Under the pieces are notes generated by a model, which saw only the letters and a program-made list of their open reading frames with translations, was not told the origin of the DNA and did no database searches. Both the position numbers and the translations under genes were made by a program. From Isoetes taiwanensis (taxonomy: Eukaryota > Streptophyta > Lycopodiopsida > Isoetales > Isoetaceae), in the NCBI GenBank assembly GCA_021234155.1, contig JAJEKV010000100.1, positions 1,900,116 through 1,964,115 on the forward strand: a stretch of DNA of 64,000 nucleotides. The letters run 5' to 3'. Positions 22,601 through 34,734 of the stretch are shown here, in pieces. How positions within the stretch are numbered: position 1 is the first letter of the stretch; the number at the start of each line of letters is the position of its first letter.

Positions 22601-24330
22601 ATGTTACAGAAAGCGAACGAGGTTGTTGGGCCATACCTATTTGTGTCATATGAATATTAGCCATCCGATGCATGCACGATATATGCATCCATGTGAATCA
22701 TGCCCCTTATTCTGTTTCAAAGCTCGGGGATCACAATTTTGGGCTTCTGAAGATAAGCTTAACTTAAGAAAGCTCATGTATTTCTTTGCAGTGGAATGCT
22801 CTTCTCAGAGCTCGCAGATAGAGCAGGATATTTGCTACAGAGCAGAGTGAGTGTCTTCACGATTTCATTATTTTCTGTTGCAATGGTTGAAAACAAACCT
22901 TTAACTGCCTTAAAATCTGATGTGTGTTGAAAATGGCAGCAAATGTCCACCGTTTTGAGAGAATCAAAGTGGATCTAGGGAGATTCCAAAAAAAAATTGA
23001 TTACAAAATACCAAGTTGACTTTCTCCCTCGTAGTACAATACTCATAGTGCATCCAAGATCAAATGCATTATTTCCTTGCATTCATGATCGCATAAGTGG
23101 TGTAACTTTAGCATTTGTCAAGATATTGCAATGTTTAACATTGGCACGACAAACATGGTGCAATTTAAATCTCTGTTTAGGATTTGTAATAATAAGTTCT
23201 TGAAATCAGTTTATGACAGTCATGAACTTGGCATTACAATACAATTTTTGGTATTCTTTTATAAGCACAAAACTTTCAAGGCATGTGAAATAAGAAATTA
23301 GCATAAGCATAAATATATTGCAAACTTGGCTTCACGATGCAATTTTTGGTGTTCTTTTCTAAGCACAAGATTCAATGCATATGAAATATAACATTAGCGT
23401 AAGCATAAGTATGTTGAAAACTTGGCTTTAAAACACAATTTTTGGTATTCTTTTACAAGCAGAAGCTTTTGATGCATGTCAAATATGAGATTAGTGTAAG
23501 CATAGCCCTTTCTCTCACATGCCCTAACTTATGCCCCCAGCATAAGTCAAGGGTGAGAAAAATCTTCATACCCTCATTTTACACTCACTCATATTACAAA
23601 AACTTGTATAAAGATATCAATACTTGTTTCAAGAAACCTTGTTTCTATGGTGGGGAGTTCTTAAATTCTGAAGTCATCTTTTGCATAGGTTTTCATCACA
23701 AACTAAGAGCTGCATACTTTTTGTCTTACATGGCATAGGCTTTTCGATAAAGCCAAGATGAAGTCATAGTTAAGGAATCGTCAAACAGGGAGTTACTATA
23801 TCATTTCAAATTTTCTTTGATGCCATTTTCTTTTTAATTTATGCCATCTAATGTTTTAGCTTTGTGTTTTAGTGAGATTTGTAAATTCTTTTCTCTTCTT
23901 AAATATGTATTCATAAGTTGGCTAGATCATGCACTTTGGCAATTCCAATAGCATATGATTTTTGGTTCTTGGATGGACATGTGGCTTATCTTATGGTTTT
24001 GAAGACTTTTTTGTGTGGGGGCTCTTTTTTATTGATATGCTTTTCCGATAGATAAATTGGTTTCTGAGAGTTCCAACAATATCATCCTCCTGTAACTTTA
24101 GTCCAGCGACCCATTAATATTCCTAGTCAAATTTGACAAGTTAGGTTTACCATTGTATCCTAGCAGTAATTAGAGGGACCTTCCTTCTTCTCATAGATAT
24201 TGAAGATTGTTGTACAAACTGATTGTAAAAACATAGTAGGGATCTACTTTAATTCAAATATAGATTGTGAAAACATGACTTCACAGCTAGATTTAGGCCA
24301 CTTCACCCTCAAGAAACTGGAGGGCAACCC
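19640..24330. other. Unassigned DNA, many donor- and acceptor-like sites, no recognised exon
   Basis: About 4.7 kb hold only short frames. The longest (20410-20745, 111 codons; 21541-21756, 71 codons) show no family I recognise. A few segments look exonic in composition and carry flanking splice-like sites (for example 21030-21160 and 22394-22455, the latter reading VPFSEDDRTDRHASLYATAT), but I cannot connect them into a gene. A three-copy tandem repeat is listed separately. Confidence 0.35.
23223..23510. repeat. Three-copy tandem repeat, unit about 98 bp
   Basis: Units start at acttggc near 23225, 23324 and 23420. Each carries the order acttggc...caatttttggtattctt...aagcacaa...gcatgtgaaata...attagcataagcataa. 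Copies are 75-85% alike by eye. Confidence 0.85.
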
Positions 24331-24346
24331 TATGTGCGTAGCACCT

Positions 24347-26200
24347 TGTTTTTTTTTTTTTGAAGAACCGTGTCATCAATATATTAAAAGAATGGTAATG
24401 GTACAAAGCAAGTGAGGAGGAAGGAGAACTGCCCCAAAGAGACATCGATACCTCAACACTCCACAACAAACTCACAGAAAAACTGCAGAGAACTAGATTA
24501 TAACCTAGGAAGCTTTGAAGTTTGTTGATTATGAGATTGGAGCTCCCAATAATGAATAAAAATTAGGATTTTCATTGAACTATACCATGGATCATGTTCC
24601 AAAGACTTGGTATGCTATATGGTTGAATTTGGTTATGAAGCAAACTATCATACATTTTGATAGGGTCAAGGGGTAGAGATATTTGAAGGGCATTACTAGA
24701 GCTTAAATTTAGTTATGCAGAATGAAATATGTTTTCGTTTTTTAAGGATTTCTCATCAAGATAAGAAAGACCACGCCCTAAACCTTGCTTGAATCTTACA
24801 TTTGAGGGCTGAATTAGTTGTGGTGGCTTCTAATGAATTTATTGTGATCATTCATCATGCATGCACAATCTATTAGAGTACGTTTACTATAAGTAAGTCC
24901 TTTGTATATGCATGGACTGCATAGATTCATTATTGTTATTTGCAGATGCATAGATTTAATTAGCTCCTTTGCAAGCAATTGATCTTTCATTATGATTTGT
25001 CGTGTCTGAAAATCTTATGGTATGGAGTAAATAATGAAAGTGCATACTTTGAACTCCTAAGTATCTCTATTGTACTACCAACTAAAGCCATGTTGCATCT
25101 TCCAAGAGCTCAGTAGAATTTTAGTTCATCTATCATTGCCATGTTTGTTGCAAATGCCTTTTGAGCTTGCTAAAACTTTACTATATTTTCTAAGAAGAAT
25201 AAGAAGAACAAGAAGGACTAGTTTTGGGCCTTGCATTATGGAAGTAAATATGTCATACATTACATTAGCGATTAATCTACAAAGATTAAAAGGATGGCCA
25301 TAAATCTCAAAGAAGAAGTTTCATTCTCTGCTCAAGGGACCCTGTTTGAAAACTCACCCAAAAGTGATACTAGATGCATTTTTTGAAGTACCTAAGGTAA
25401 GCATGTCAAATACATGGAAATACATTCACTGCCTTAACTTTAGAGCTGATTAGAAACACGACCATAGCTGCCATAAACAAGATCCATTTTTCGTGCGAGA
25501 GAACACATCGGAAAGATAAAAGGAAGATCTATAAATGATTGTTGCTAACTCCAAGTTCGAGGTAGCATGGCCTTAGTCTGAAAAGCATCCCATGGCAACA
25601 AGTGACCAACCTCATATCAAGCATCAACTGTGAGAATGCCAGCAAGCCTCCAATACCACTGAGTCAATGGATCTACAATAGTACACAGAGGCATACAATT
25701 ATCGAAAGAAATCCACCAACACGGAGCGCTTAACTGTACGAAAGCATCAGGATTATTCTAAAACAAGGCTCGAACTGCCTCTCAAGAATAAAAAAAGGTC
25801 CTTCAAAGGGAAGCATTAGAATATGGGCAAAACTAAAAAAAGAGACACCAAGAAAGAACTGCCCTAGCTGCTGGTTTCCCAAAAGAAATACACTGCCTAA
25901 GTGCTTGCACGACCAACCTCATTCCAGGCGAATGGACCATGCCCATCAGGTAGTGACAAATGAACTTAGAGATCATCATTTCTCTCTGTAAGGGGAAGTC
26001 AACCATACCTAGCCCACCAATAAATCTTGACTTGATACATGTGGACCAAGCAACCTTCATAACCACATCTGTCTTGGTACCAGCTTAAATGAAGTTGCGA
26101 ACAATTACTACAACCTCTTGAAATTTTAATTGTGATGCAAGCACTACGGATGCCATATAAACATGAGTATTGCTAAGAATAAGCTCAAACTTAGTTTTTT
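24347..26200 (-). mobile_element. 5'-truncated LINE, minus strand
   Basis: Read on the minus strand, the element ends with cttttaatatattgatgaca and then cggttcttc plus about 14 A (plus-strand T run at 24349-24361), the usual end of plant LINEs. Upstream on the same strand are RT-thumb sequences: HVYMASVVLASQLKFQEVVV within 26085-26318 and GGLGMVDFPLQREMMISKF within 25833-26066, in different frames. A zf-RVT-like part with WWISFDNCMPLCTIVDPLTQ follows near 25640-25740. The distance from thumb to tail (about 1.8 kb) is close to that in the LINE at 4345-11460. The middle, 24480-25500, is poorly recognisable. The 5' part with endonuclease is missing. Confidence 0.75.
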
Positions 26201-26404
26201 CTGTTCCAGAATACGCTTTCATTTTTTTGCTCCTTCTTTTCATGTTAACAACATTGTTTTTTGCAGGCAAAAAGCAAGGAAAGGGACTTTGAAAACTATT
26301 AAGAAGCCCTAAACACAAAAAAAAGATAGGTCCATCTTCGAAATACAGTTTATAACTAGGGCCACAGTCAGAACGTACAGCACCATCACTTTTCTATTCA
26401 TTTG

Positions 26405-27137
26405 TGGGTGTCCTGGCCAGAAACGATACGACGAAAGCGAGTTTGAATGCATGGACCCCATTCGAAAAGTCTCAGTAATTGCTGGGTAGTGTGGTGACCA
26501 AGAGAGACTATCTTTTAACGCATCTCAGGGCTTTATTATTGCTGATGAGTCCTTTTTATGTTAGAGAATCTGAAGCCTTATACATATACGTGGTCACTAC
26601 GTCGTCAAGGAAGAGCTTCCTTCCATCATAAACAGAGTTCAAAGGGATCAAAGTAAGGCCCTTGAATTCAGCGAGTCATAGCACGAAGAGAAGGCCGAAG
26701 AAAGACCCATCAATGCTAGTTCTGGTGAAGAAGAAGAGGAAAAAAGTTCAAAAGAATCAAAAGAACAATAGGCAACACCAGCAAAAAAAAAAATAAGAAT
26801 GACTATTGCTGCTAAAGAACCAAAGGAATGAAAGGTGGTGCAATTGTCAGTAGCAAAAGCACCTGAAGAAAACCCTAAAAAAAGAAAAGGCAAGGGCAAG
26901 ATCCCAAGGATTGCAATCAACAACAAAAAAATGGACAAAGCATTAGAAAAAATAGAAGAAATAAAACAACACAAGTATGTGTCAGGTGTAAATTATTTGC
27001 CTATCACTTCTATAAAGCTGTCACCTAAGAACGAAGCTGGTGAGAGGCCTCTTCAGGTTAGAAAAATTTATACTAATCATTTAAGGAATCTGAAGAATAG
27101 AATTCGCACAACCCCAATGCTCATGTGGCTTCCATAG
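26405..27137 (+). pseudogene. Decayed coding region of unknown family, possible ParB-like segment
   Basis: A frame reading FICGCPGQKRYDESEFECMD, then RKVSVIAG, a stop, CGDQERLSFNASQGFIIADE, more stops, and VVKEELPSIINRVQRDQSKA continues into an acidic/Lys-rich linker (EEEEEKSSKESKEQ). At 26835-27137 an open 100-codon frame contains PKKRKGKGK, KALEKIEEIKQHKYVSG, then YLPITSIKLSPKNE and PLQVRKIYTNHLRNLKNRI. The last part has the shape of a ParB/sulfiredoxin-type N-terminal motif (hydrophobic-PI..I, then R..., then a helix ending L...I); that is inference only. At least four in-frame stops mark it as decayed. It may belong to an uncharacterised plant mobile element or a host gene. Confidence 0.45.
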
Positions 27138-27139
27138 CA

Positions 27140-27919
27140 GTGTTGGTTGACAGAGCACAATGTACAGACCCCTCGGAGTATAATAGAGAATATGCAAATA
27201 CATCACTAGTAGAGGTAACCCTTTGTTTGTCATAGTTTTTGTCACACAAAATACATTATATTATCATTTTATTAAAAACATATACAAGCATGACAACGTT
27301 ACTTTTGTCATGCGTATATGTATTAAAATATTTTCAACGCAATGCCTTTTATAATTTATCAATCTTATTATTTATTCTTTTTTCCACCAGTAACAAATTG
27401 TATTTGGAGGAAAAAATGGTTGGGACGTCTAATTGGTTGCAAAGTAGCCCATAAATATCGAAATGGAAATCGATTATAAAAATTATATAAAGTACATATG
27501 ATAAATGATAGTTCAGAGCTGCATAGAACATGCATGATGACCTAAGCCAAGACAAAGTTGACCACAAACGCAAGGAAAGCCTAAGGAAAGAACTCAGGCC
27601 ACGGTTTCTTGTTGACCAAGAAAGAACTTATCCTCCATGTTCCTATCCATCCACGAGTTACCTTTCCAATCACTAGCTTAGACAGTAAGGTCAGCAATAA
27701 GCAAAGATGTTCTTAAATGTCGTGATAGATTAATAACCTTTGTTTGGGTCCAAAGAGACGGTCATGCACATATATCTTACACACGTATATTGTTACAGCT
27801 GTTGACATGCGAGTCTCAATACAAGTTCATATTGGTCTATGCCATTGGGCACTTATTTCATTTTTACAATAGCTAAGCATCCCAATCATGCTCGATGATA
27901 GCACTGGATACTTCAAAAG
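27140..27919. other. AT-rich intergenic DNA downstream of the PP2C gene
   Basis: I see no supported gene here. It should contain the 3' untranslated region and polyadenylation region of the minus-strand PP2C gene next to 27919; I could not pick a single poly(A) signal with confidence. The rest is AT-rich with short frames only. Confidence 0.4.
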
Positions 27920-30126
27920 CTAACTAATAGGTTGTCCAAGTGATTTTCTACATGTCACATAAGACACAACAACAGTAATATCATCCATCTTTCCTCCATA
28001 AAACCGAAATCCTGCATCCTGAGCAGCAGTAGAAAAAGGGGTTTGACGGTTTCGATCTTGTGCCCGTAATCTAGCAAGATCAGCTATCCTTTCTGCAGTC
28101 ACCTGAGGCCCCAGACCAGCCCTTCTCGAGTCTACCACCACGCTAGTCAGCTCATTGTCATATAGGTTATCAAATAAGCCATCTGTTCCTGCAACAATAA
28201 CATCACCATCTACTACTTGCAAAGAGAAGACCTGCAGAATATTATAGATAGTTCAGACTGTGAAATCAGACAAAAGCGTGTAATAGCAACCAGAGAGAAA
28301 AATGAATACCTGGGCAGCACTTGGGGGGTCACTGCCACCATTTTCAAGCTGAAATGGGATATTGAAAAGGTGTTGTTGGGGAGGCGATTTAAATATGGTC
28401 CTCCCACTGCATACAACAATAAAGCTATTGTCTCCTAAATTTGCAGCTTGCAAACCCTATGTCATCCATAGATTACATGAGTAACATATTCATCAAACTT
28501 AAAACACTCAATCAAAGAAAATTCTTTACTTGTTCTGATAAAGCAAGAATACAAGCTGTGGAGGAGCCACGGCATTTTGTCTTTGCATGTGCCATAGCCA
28601 GCACTCTGGCTGGGTCAACATTTCCATTAGGTTCCTGCTGCACTGCTAACATGGACTGCAACATCAGTTCTCTTGCATATGCACCAGCATCAACACCCAT
28701 GTCAGCCCATCCACCTATGCCATCCGCAACCCCAACAACTCTAGCATCAGTGGATATGAAATAGGCATCTTCGCCACCCTTTTCCTGCTTGTCAGGATGG
28801 GGGAGACAGCAAGCGCCTGAGTGAAGAATTAACGGGTTGCTTCCATCAATATTCCTGCAATGAGGAAAGGAATCATCAACCACACACAATTAAACTACAA
28901 AAGTTATAATACAGAAAAGAAACTATGTCTGCAAATGAATTTACAAGAATCCTGCTATGTTATGGTTTACCAGTAATAATAAAATTTCAGCTCTTATGTC
29001 ATATATTAAACCAGATTCAAAAGGTTATGTCAACCAACAATCACATTACCACATGCAGACATCAAATCAAGGAAGCATGCCACCAGTTCAAAGTGAAGGA
29101 AAAATAACAAATACTTAGAGACAATGACAATCATCCTGCATATGGCTGATCAATGCAGCCACTGGTTTTTCAAATATGTGCATAAAAAATGTCATGGCAT
29201 GGACTTTGTTTCGGACAGTCTTTTATGTCGCCAGACCTACTGTAGCTTTTAAACTAATATTTTTCTGCTTGCAGGTCTCTCCTGTTACAACTACTTAGCT
29301 CAAACAGAAAGAATAACTATTATGAAAAACAAAGCTTTATCTTTAGATGCCTACTGAATCAGGCATGAAACCTATTCTATGCAACTAAACAAAATTAAGC
29401 AATGAACTTAGAAAGAAGTCTTCAAATTGTATCACACCTGCCAGAGCAACTGCCATTGCCTTCATTATTTAAAATGTCTAGACATGGTGAAGCAAACCCT
29501 GCTTCTTTATAACTGGCATCGTGTAGAGACTTTATGGGTGGCTGATTCCCTGATTGAGGGAATCCATGTCGGAACCTAAGAAGATGAAAAGCAACTGAAC
29601 GCCTCAAAATGTCAGAATACAAGAGTGTCTTGTCATGACCTTCCATGTGATTTCTGTTTTCCAACAATCTTATCAGTGGGTCTTTTCCTTCCCTTGATGC
29701 ATTAGTCCTGTAACTTTCATGAGTTTTGCCCAAGAGACTCACTTGGATAGAAGATGAACTTCTTTCAGATGCAATGCTCCAACTAAACGATTCTCTACTA
29801 TCCACTAACAGCTGCCAGGCATTATAGCTGCAGCTCTGCCAAGCTGGTCCAAATACTGATGGAGTTGCAAAAGGAGAAAGAGCCTCACATACTGAAAGAC
29901 TAAAGCTGCTTTCCTCGGTATCATAGCCCTTTGGGCCCGCTGATGATGTAACTCTTCTATGTCTTGTAGACCTGCTGGCGGAAGATTGCTCAGATTCAAG
30001 TACATGGGAACACTTGGATGGAGTTTTCTTTCTAAACAAGACTCCTAGTCCACCCTGCTGATCCGAAAATGAGTGTCTGTTACGCGCACTTGCTGCCAGC
30101 TTCCAAAATCCATTAGGGGAGGGCAT
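27920..30126 (-). CDS. Protein phosphatase 2C, plant PP2C55-like, four coding exons, 490 aa
   Basis: It dephosphorylates Ser/Thr residues with two Mn/Mg ions. Coding exons on the minus strand are 30126-29438, 28854-28530, 28456-28310 and 28231-27920. All junctions are GT-AG and phases add up to 490 codons plus stop. Residues 1-229 form a Ser-rich, low-conservation N-terminus. The catalytic part starts near 236 with the SGACCLPHPDK block typical of the plant group containing Arabidopsis PP2C 55. Metal ligands sit in GGEDAYF (E258, D259), VADGIGGWAD (D274, G275), TDGLFDN (D404, D408) and KMDDITVV (D470, D471). ILALSEQ joins GLQAANLGDNSF across an intron. No break is seen. Location is not settled by sequence; a weak transit peptide is possible. 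The ATG follows an acceptor-like gctag, so a leader intron is likely. Confidence 0.93.
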
Positions 30127-30129
30127 TTT

Positions 30130-30406
30130 CTAGCATAAGGAATGAATTTAAATCATAATCGATTAGGTCATGTATGAGGACTAGTCATGTCCCCCATTAT
30201 TTGTTACATCATCAGATCAAAATAAACAATCCGTTCTCTGCAATCTTTTATTAATTTTCCCACTGAATCGGCAAGCCCCATTTGAGCTGAATAGAATTGA
30301 ACAATAAGAGAAAGCTGGGGTTGAAAATCATGCTTGCGACATATATCCAACCGCGCAACGAATTAACCCAAATTCGGTCCTCCGACGAAGAAGCAAAGGA
30401 ACATAC
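30130..30406 (-). other. Probable 5'-leader intron of the PP2C gene
   Basis: On the minus strand a strong donor taag|gtatgt (intron from 30406) and an acceptor ttatgctag ending at 30130 frame a 277-base intron three to four bases before the start codon. The transcription start would then lie beyond 30407, probably between 30450 and 30700. No TATA box stands out. Confidence 0.55.
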
Positions 30407-30755
30407 CTTATATCAAATATTTGACACGAAAGTTCAAATTTGACAGCAGATTAGGGCGCAAAAATCTGGGCAGGATTCTTGAGTCCCATGAACACACTGC
30501 CACATGAAAAACGACTGTGCCACTTGTAGACAGGGAAGAAGGATCTGCCACTGACGTCTCGCCTTTGGACTCTTCCATAGCCCATACTCACAGTGTGCTC
30601 CTTTGGAAGATGAACGATCTAGACCGTCTGTTTAACGAGGAACGATCGAGACAGTCGGTTTTTCACCAATGAACATTAGGCATGTCTTTATTTATCCGGG
30701 CCAAATCAAGCTAGCCTATATATGGGTCATTTTTTACTAGTTAGCAGGGTTGCCT

Positions 30756-30884
30756 AACCCGAGGTGCACGATTTTGTGCAATTCTAAGCTGTCCACGTGG
30801 ACAGCCACGTCACCCCTTTCAACCCGAGTTGCACAATTTCGTGCAGTTCTAAATTGTCCCATGGGCAGCCACATCACCCCTTCC
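30756..30884. repeat. 65-bp tandem duplication, including dispersed repeat copy B
   Basis: Two adjacent units start with aacccgag at 30756 and 30821. Each carries ttgcac/gtgcac, a tgca(a/g)ttctaa core and a ca(c/t)atcacccctt end. Unit 1 with its preceding ggttgcct resembles the dispersed repeats at 13648 and 57390. It lies about 0.6 kb upstream of the PP2C start. Confidence 0.8.
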
Positions 30885-32339
30885 AACGTCAGCTAAATTC
30901 CTCTTCTTTGAGCATGGCCTCCGGCCTCCGTGCAACCCTATAGCTAGGAAAATGAGAAATTCTCTGAAATTTTGCTTTGTGTGTGTTCGACATCTCCATT
31001 TCTTTTAACTTTGGAGTTTTTTGCGCCTTTAACGAAACATTATCTTGATGAATGGCGTGGTCCATATGCATTTCTATTAGCATAAGTGCAAACTAAATTT
31101 TGAGTCTGAATTTCCACGCGGTAGAGCAGGGGTAAAGCGAAAGAATTAAGCTCAACGGGGGGTAAAATGGGTTTGCCTTCTCCTTTTTCATATCCCGGAA
31201 GTTCTTGAGAGGCAACGAAGAGATGAAGCAACTGCGAGCATTGGGATCAAGTAGTTGAGAGGTTTGTTCCTAAAATTTTTTATTCTCAAAATATAACTTA
31301 ATAGAGACATAAAGCTGTTGTCGATGTCAGAAGGAAGAAAATGGTTCTTTCAAAGTACCAGCTTCATCTTTGCTCACAAAAATGCTTAGAAGGACTTGGT
31401 CCTGCCATGAAGAACATGAGCTACAGCGACTTTGCTAGGATCTAATGTAGCATATGTAAGGATCTAATCTAACACATGTGTAAGGATCTAGTGTAACATG
31501 TGTAACTGATAAGTTCGATCTCACTGCCAAGAGCTCATTGCAAACAATTCTACATGAAGAAGAGGGTTCTGGAAATTTACAATGCTTGAGTTTTATGGCT
31601 CTTATAGATGCTCATCCTATAACCGCATGCTTATACTTCTAACTGCCTTTCCTGATTTGGCCTATAAAGTTGAATTTGAGAATATCAAGAGGTTGAGAAT
31701 ATTAGGCCCATGTGCCTCTGGGCACTTTCTTCTCTTCAAACAACTTTGCAGTTTATTGGCAATCTTCTTACACAAAAAGAGAGCAGAAAGTTAGAGGAAA
31801 ATGGCCACATGCTGACCTTGAGCTATCTAGATCTGTGTAAGAAAAGATGCAGCCCTCTGCCATTCAAGTTCTTTTTTGCATTTGCCAAGACTATTTCTGT
31901 CTTGGCTAAAGATTCTCATGATGCTCTGTATGATGAGATCCTGACCTATAACCAAGAAGTTGATTTTTCTGAAGAAGATGAATTAAGTATGCAATTTTGT
32001 CCAGTAGCAAGCTGTAACAAGTGCTTGCAATCAATTTTCCTTACTCTCTCTCAGAGAATATGTCTGCCCATATTGCCTCTTTGAAACACCACGGCAAGAA
32101 GATGCGAAACATCAAACAAAGAAATGCAAAGCTTATATTGTCATTATGTTGTGAAGTTTAGAGTCTAGATAAGTTTTTTATGTAAACCTCTTTGACTGCT
32201 TTCTGTTTGCCAGGAGCATATGCCATGGAATTATATGTAGATTCTGAATTCAAAGTGCATGAAAGGGTATGTGTGTTGCGAATTGAGGAGGAGGTTGCAT
32301 ATGCACTAGGAAACTTATTATATAAGATCAACAAATTGA
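30885..32339. other. Intergenic DNA with one exon-like open frame of unknown family
   Basis: A plus-strand frame of 124 codons (31710-32084) reads through SYLDLCKKRCSPLPFKFFFA and SHDALYDEILTYNQEVDF and has protein-like composition with Cys-rich SCNKC near its end. An overlapping frame upstream (31582-31794) may be its broken beginning. I could not identify a family; it may be a gene remnant. The rest shows nothing supported. Confidence 0.3.
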
Positions 32340-33490
32340 CCCCGTAGCGGGCTAGGCTTATGGCCGGTCACTTCGAGTGGGCCGGGCATGGGTCCGACAC
32401 CTCCTGGGGCAGTGGTGTTGCCCTGCCTCTCAAGAGGTGCATGTGACGGCCTGGCTCTTGTTTTGGGGGGGTTAAGTCGGGGACGAATCGTGTGTTCCCA
32501 CGATTCTCTAGCCGCTCGTGGAACCTTATAGATCCCAGGAAGGGGAGATGCAACCTGGAGTAGTCTCGATGGGTGATGCCATGAGATTGCGTATCCAGAA
32601 GGCTAGAGTCATGCCAGAGCCCGATTTAGCCCATCTGCAAAGTATGCACAGGAGGGGCGGATGGAGTGGTCAACCCTAGCCATTGTCTCAATCCAGCCCC
32701 GCCATTGTTATGATTCGGTCTTGTGACGCTCCCTGCTAAATATACGGCGCCCGGCCGCACACTTGGCAGGAAATCCCCCGTCCGGCTCGACAACCGCACA
32801 GGCCCTCCGTCTATCCCGCACTCTGAGATGATCGTAGTGCGGGTGGGGATTTCTGAAAGGTGTCTTGCGTGCCCTTCCCTATGGGCTCCTATCTGTGGAA
32901 GCATAACATCGTCGAGAACTAGCAATACAAAGCAACATAACATACTACCTCGAAGGGTAGCTCATCCCACATCCATAGATGCAAAGAACATAATCGCATC
33001 TTGAAGTAAAACATGAGAGCTCCTACCCGCGGGCTCAGGCACATAGGAAGTCGACCGTGACGGGCTAGGCCTCAAGATAGATCAGACCGAGTCATAACAA
33101 TGGTGGGGCTGGCATAAGACAATGGCTAGGGTTGACCACTCCATCCGCCCCTCCCTGCATGCTGCGGATGGGCTAGATCGGGGCTCGACATGACTCTAAC
33201 CTTCCGGGATCACTAATCCCATGGCATCACCCATGGGACTACTCGAGGTTGCATCTCCACGAGTGGTAGAGGTAGGAAGGGTTGCATCTCCCCTTCCTGG
33301 GGTCTAGAGGCTCCACAGGCGACTAGAGAATCGTGACGACACCGGTCGTACCGGCCCGAACCCCCAAAACAAGAGCCAAGCTGACACTTGCAACTCTTGA
33401 GGCGGGGCAACACCATTGCCCGGGAGGTGTCGGACCCATGCAGAGCCCACACGCCAAGTGACCCACCATAAGCCTAGTCCACTATGGGAT
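32340..33490. repeat. Long inverted repeat, arms about 380-410 bp
   Basis: The arm 32340-32720 is the reverse complement of 33083-33490 with small differences (shared: gggctaggcttatgg, gggcatgggtccgacacctcc, ggggagatgcaacc, ggggcggatggagtggtcaaccctagccattgtct). The 362-base spacer is unrelated and begins tgtgacgctcc right at the arm end, a phrase like the outer end of the gypsy LTR further right. It is probably an inverted partial duplication of gypsy LTR sequence from nested insertion or rearrangement. Confidence 0.8.
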
Positions 33491-34367
33491 CCCCCAGAGT
33501 AGCCCCCACTTTCGGCGGGGATCCTCCCCCATCTTGCCTCTAGCCCCGTTGTGTAGTGCTGAGTCACATCATAGCATCCATAGCCCGGTGGGTTCCTATG
33601 CCGCAGCCGCATATAATAGGAACTAAGGGATCTACACTAGGAGCATACTACATATGGCCCTAGGTCTCTACCCCCTTCCCAACCACAAGAGGTGCGGCAT
33701 GATCAACCAAACAACATACATATCACTTCATGAACAATATCATATGAACATCTTAACCTAATCATACATATCTAACTATCGGTTAGGGTTCCTTGATTAG
33801 GGTTCAAGATGTTCAACAATGAATCTAGGGTGGCTCTACTCTAGACACAATATACTAGCCCCACGGAATGCTAACTTCGGATGAACTAACATGAACTCTA
33901 CTCAACCTACCTCCTCCGGGCGCTTCCTCCCATCCACGGGCGTCTCCATACTCCTTGGCGTGGTTCGATGTCCTGCTCCCTCAACGATCATACACACCTC
34001 TCGAGGGCTGCTCGAGGCTAGGCTATAATGACGGTGCTCGAAGCGGGGTTTTGGGCACTTAGTGAGTGAGCTTCGGGTGCTAGGTCGAGAAAAAAAAGGG
34101 CCTAGGGTTAGGGTTAGAGCTAATATAGGTGTGAGTCCACATGGGATGCCACGTGGCACCACTAGGATGAGGCCGTGTGGCGGTTGCCCAATAGGATAAG
34201 GCCATGTGGAAATGGGTCTTATCCTAAGGTTATCTAAGTTAAACAATTAACTTAGATGTGCACCCCTTGCCACATTCAAGTGCATACAAGGCTACCTAGG
34301 TAGGCTTGTATGGTGACGTCCCGAGGAATATCACGTATTTATAGCGTATATTCCCTGGAACGTCACA
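33491..34367 (-). mobile_element. 3' LTR part of gypsy copy 1
   Basis: Read on the minus strand, a terminus starting TGTGACGTTCC at 34367 follows a purine-rich aaggggagaa, as expected for an LTR after its polypurine tract. The sequence from about 33610 to 34367 has a clear relative at 62262-62990 next to gypsy copy 2 (shared tacatctaact, ggttagggttc, gattagggttcaagat, gccacgtgg, gcccaataggataaggcca). The LTR left end is obscured by the inverted repeat at 32340-33490. Confidence 0.75.
34312..34367. promoter_or_regulatory. Conserved palindrome at the gypsy LTR edge
   Basis: The edge reads gtgacgtcccgaggaatat, then cacgtatttatagcgtatat, then tccctggaacgtcac: an imperfect inverted repeat centred on tatttata. 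Gypsy copy 2 has the same arrangement at 62939-62990 with compensating differences. It may be an integrase or termination-related end structure; its function is unknown. Confidence 0.55.
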
Positions 34368-34734
34368 TTCTCCCCTTAGGACAATCTTTGTCCTCGACAT
34401 TGCGCTAAGGTGACGACCCTACTCTATACTGCAAAACAATCATAAGAACATACACTTAATATTTAGTTTAAATGATCAACTTCCTATTAAAGAGTTAGGT
34501 GTCAAAATTTAGGCTATATTTGCACTTATACAAAATTATATAGCCTTAACAAGGTTCCTTCTTACAATAATTCAAAACATTATTATAAGGGTTATTAGGG
34601 TTCATAATCTAAATTATGGTGCCCCCCATCTTCTCGTAATGCGCCCCACCTCGATGCTTCTTCTCACTTGCCTGCACAAGGAGCACATTACGTTAGTTTA
34701 ATTAATAAGTTTGTCACAACAAGAGAATGGACAT

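Noticed and set aside
31582-32084. Possible gene remnant with SYLDLCKKRCSPLPFKFFFA
   Set aside because: It looks protein-like, but I could not match it to a family or find neighbouring exons; kept only as a note in the intergenic entry.
34090-34125. Telomere-like ctagggttagggttag
   Set aside because: Only about two units inside the gypsy LTR, with similar words in the paralogous LTR; not an interstitial telomere array.
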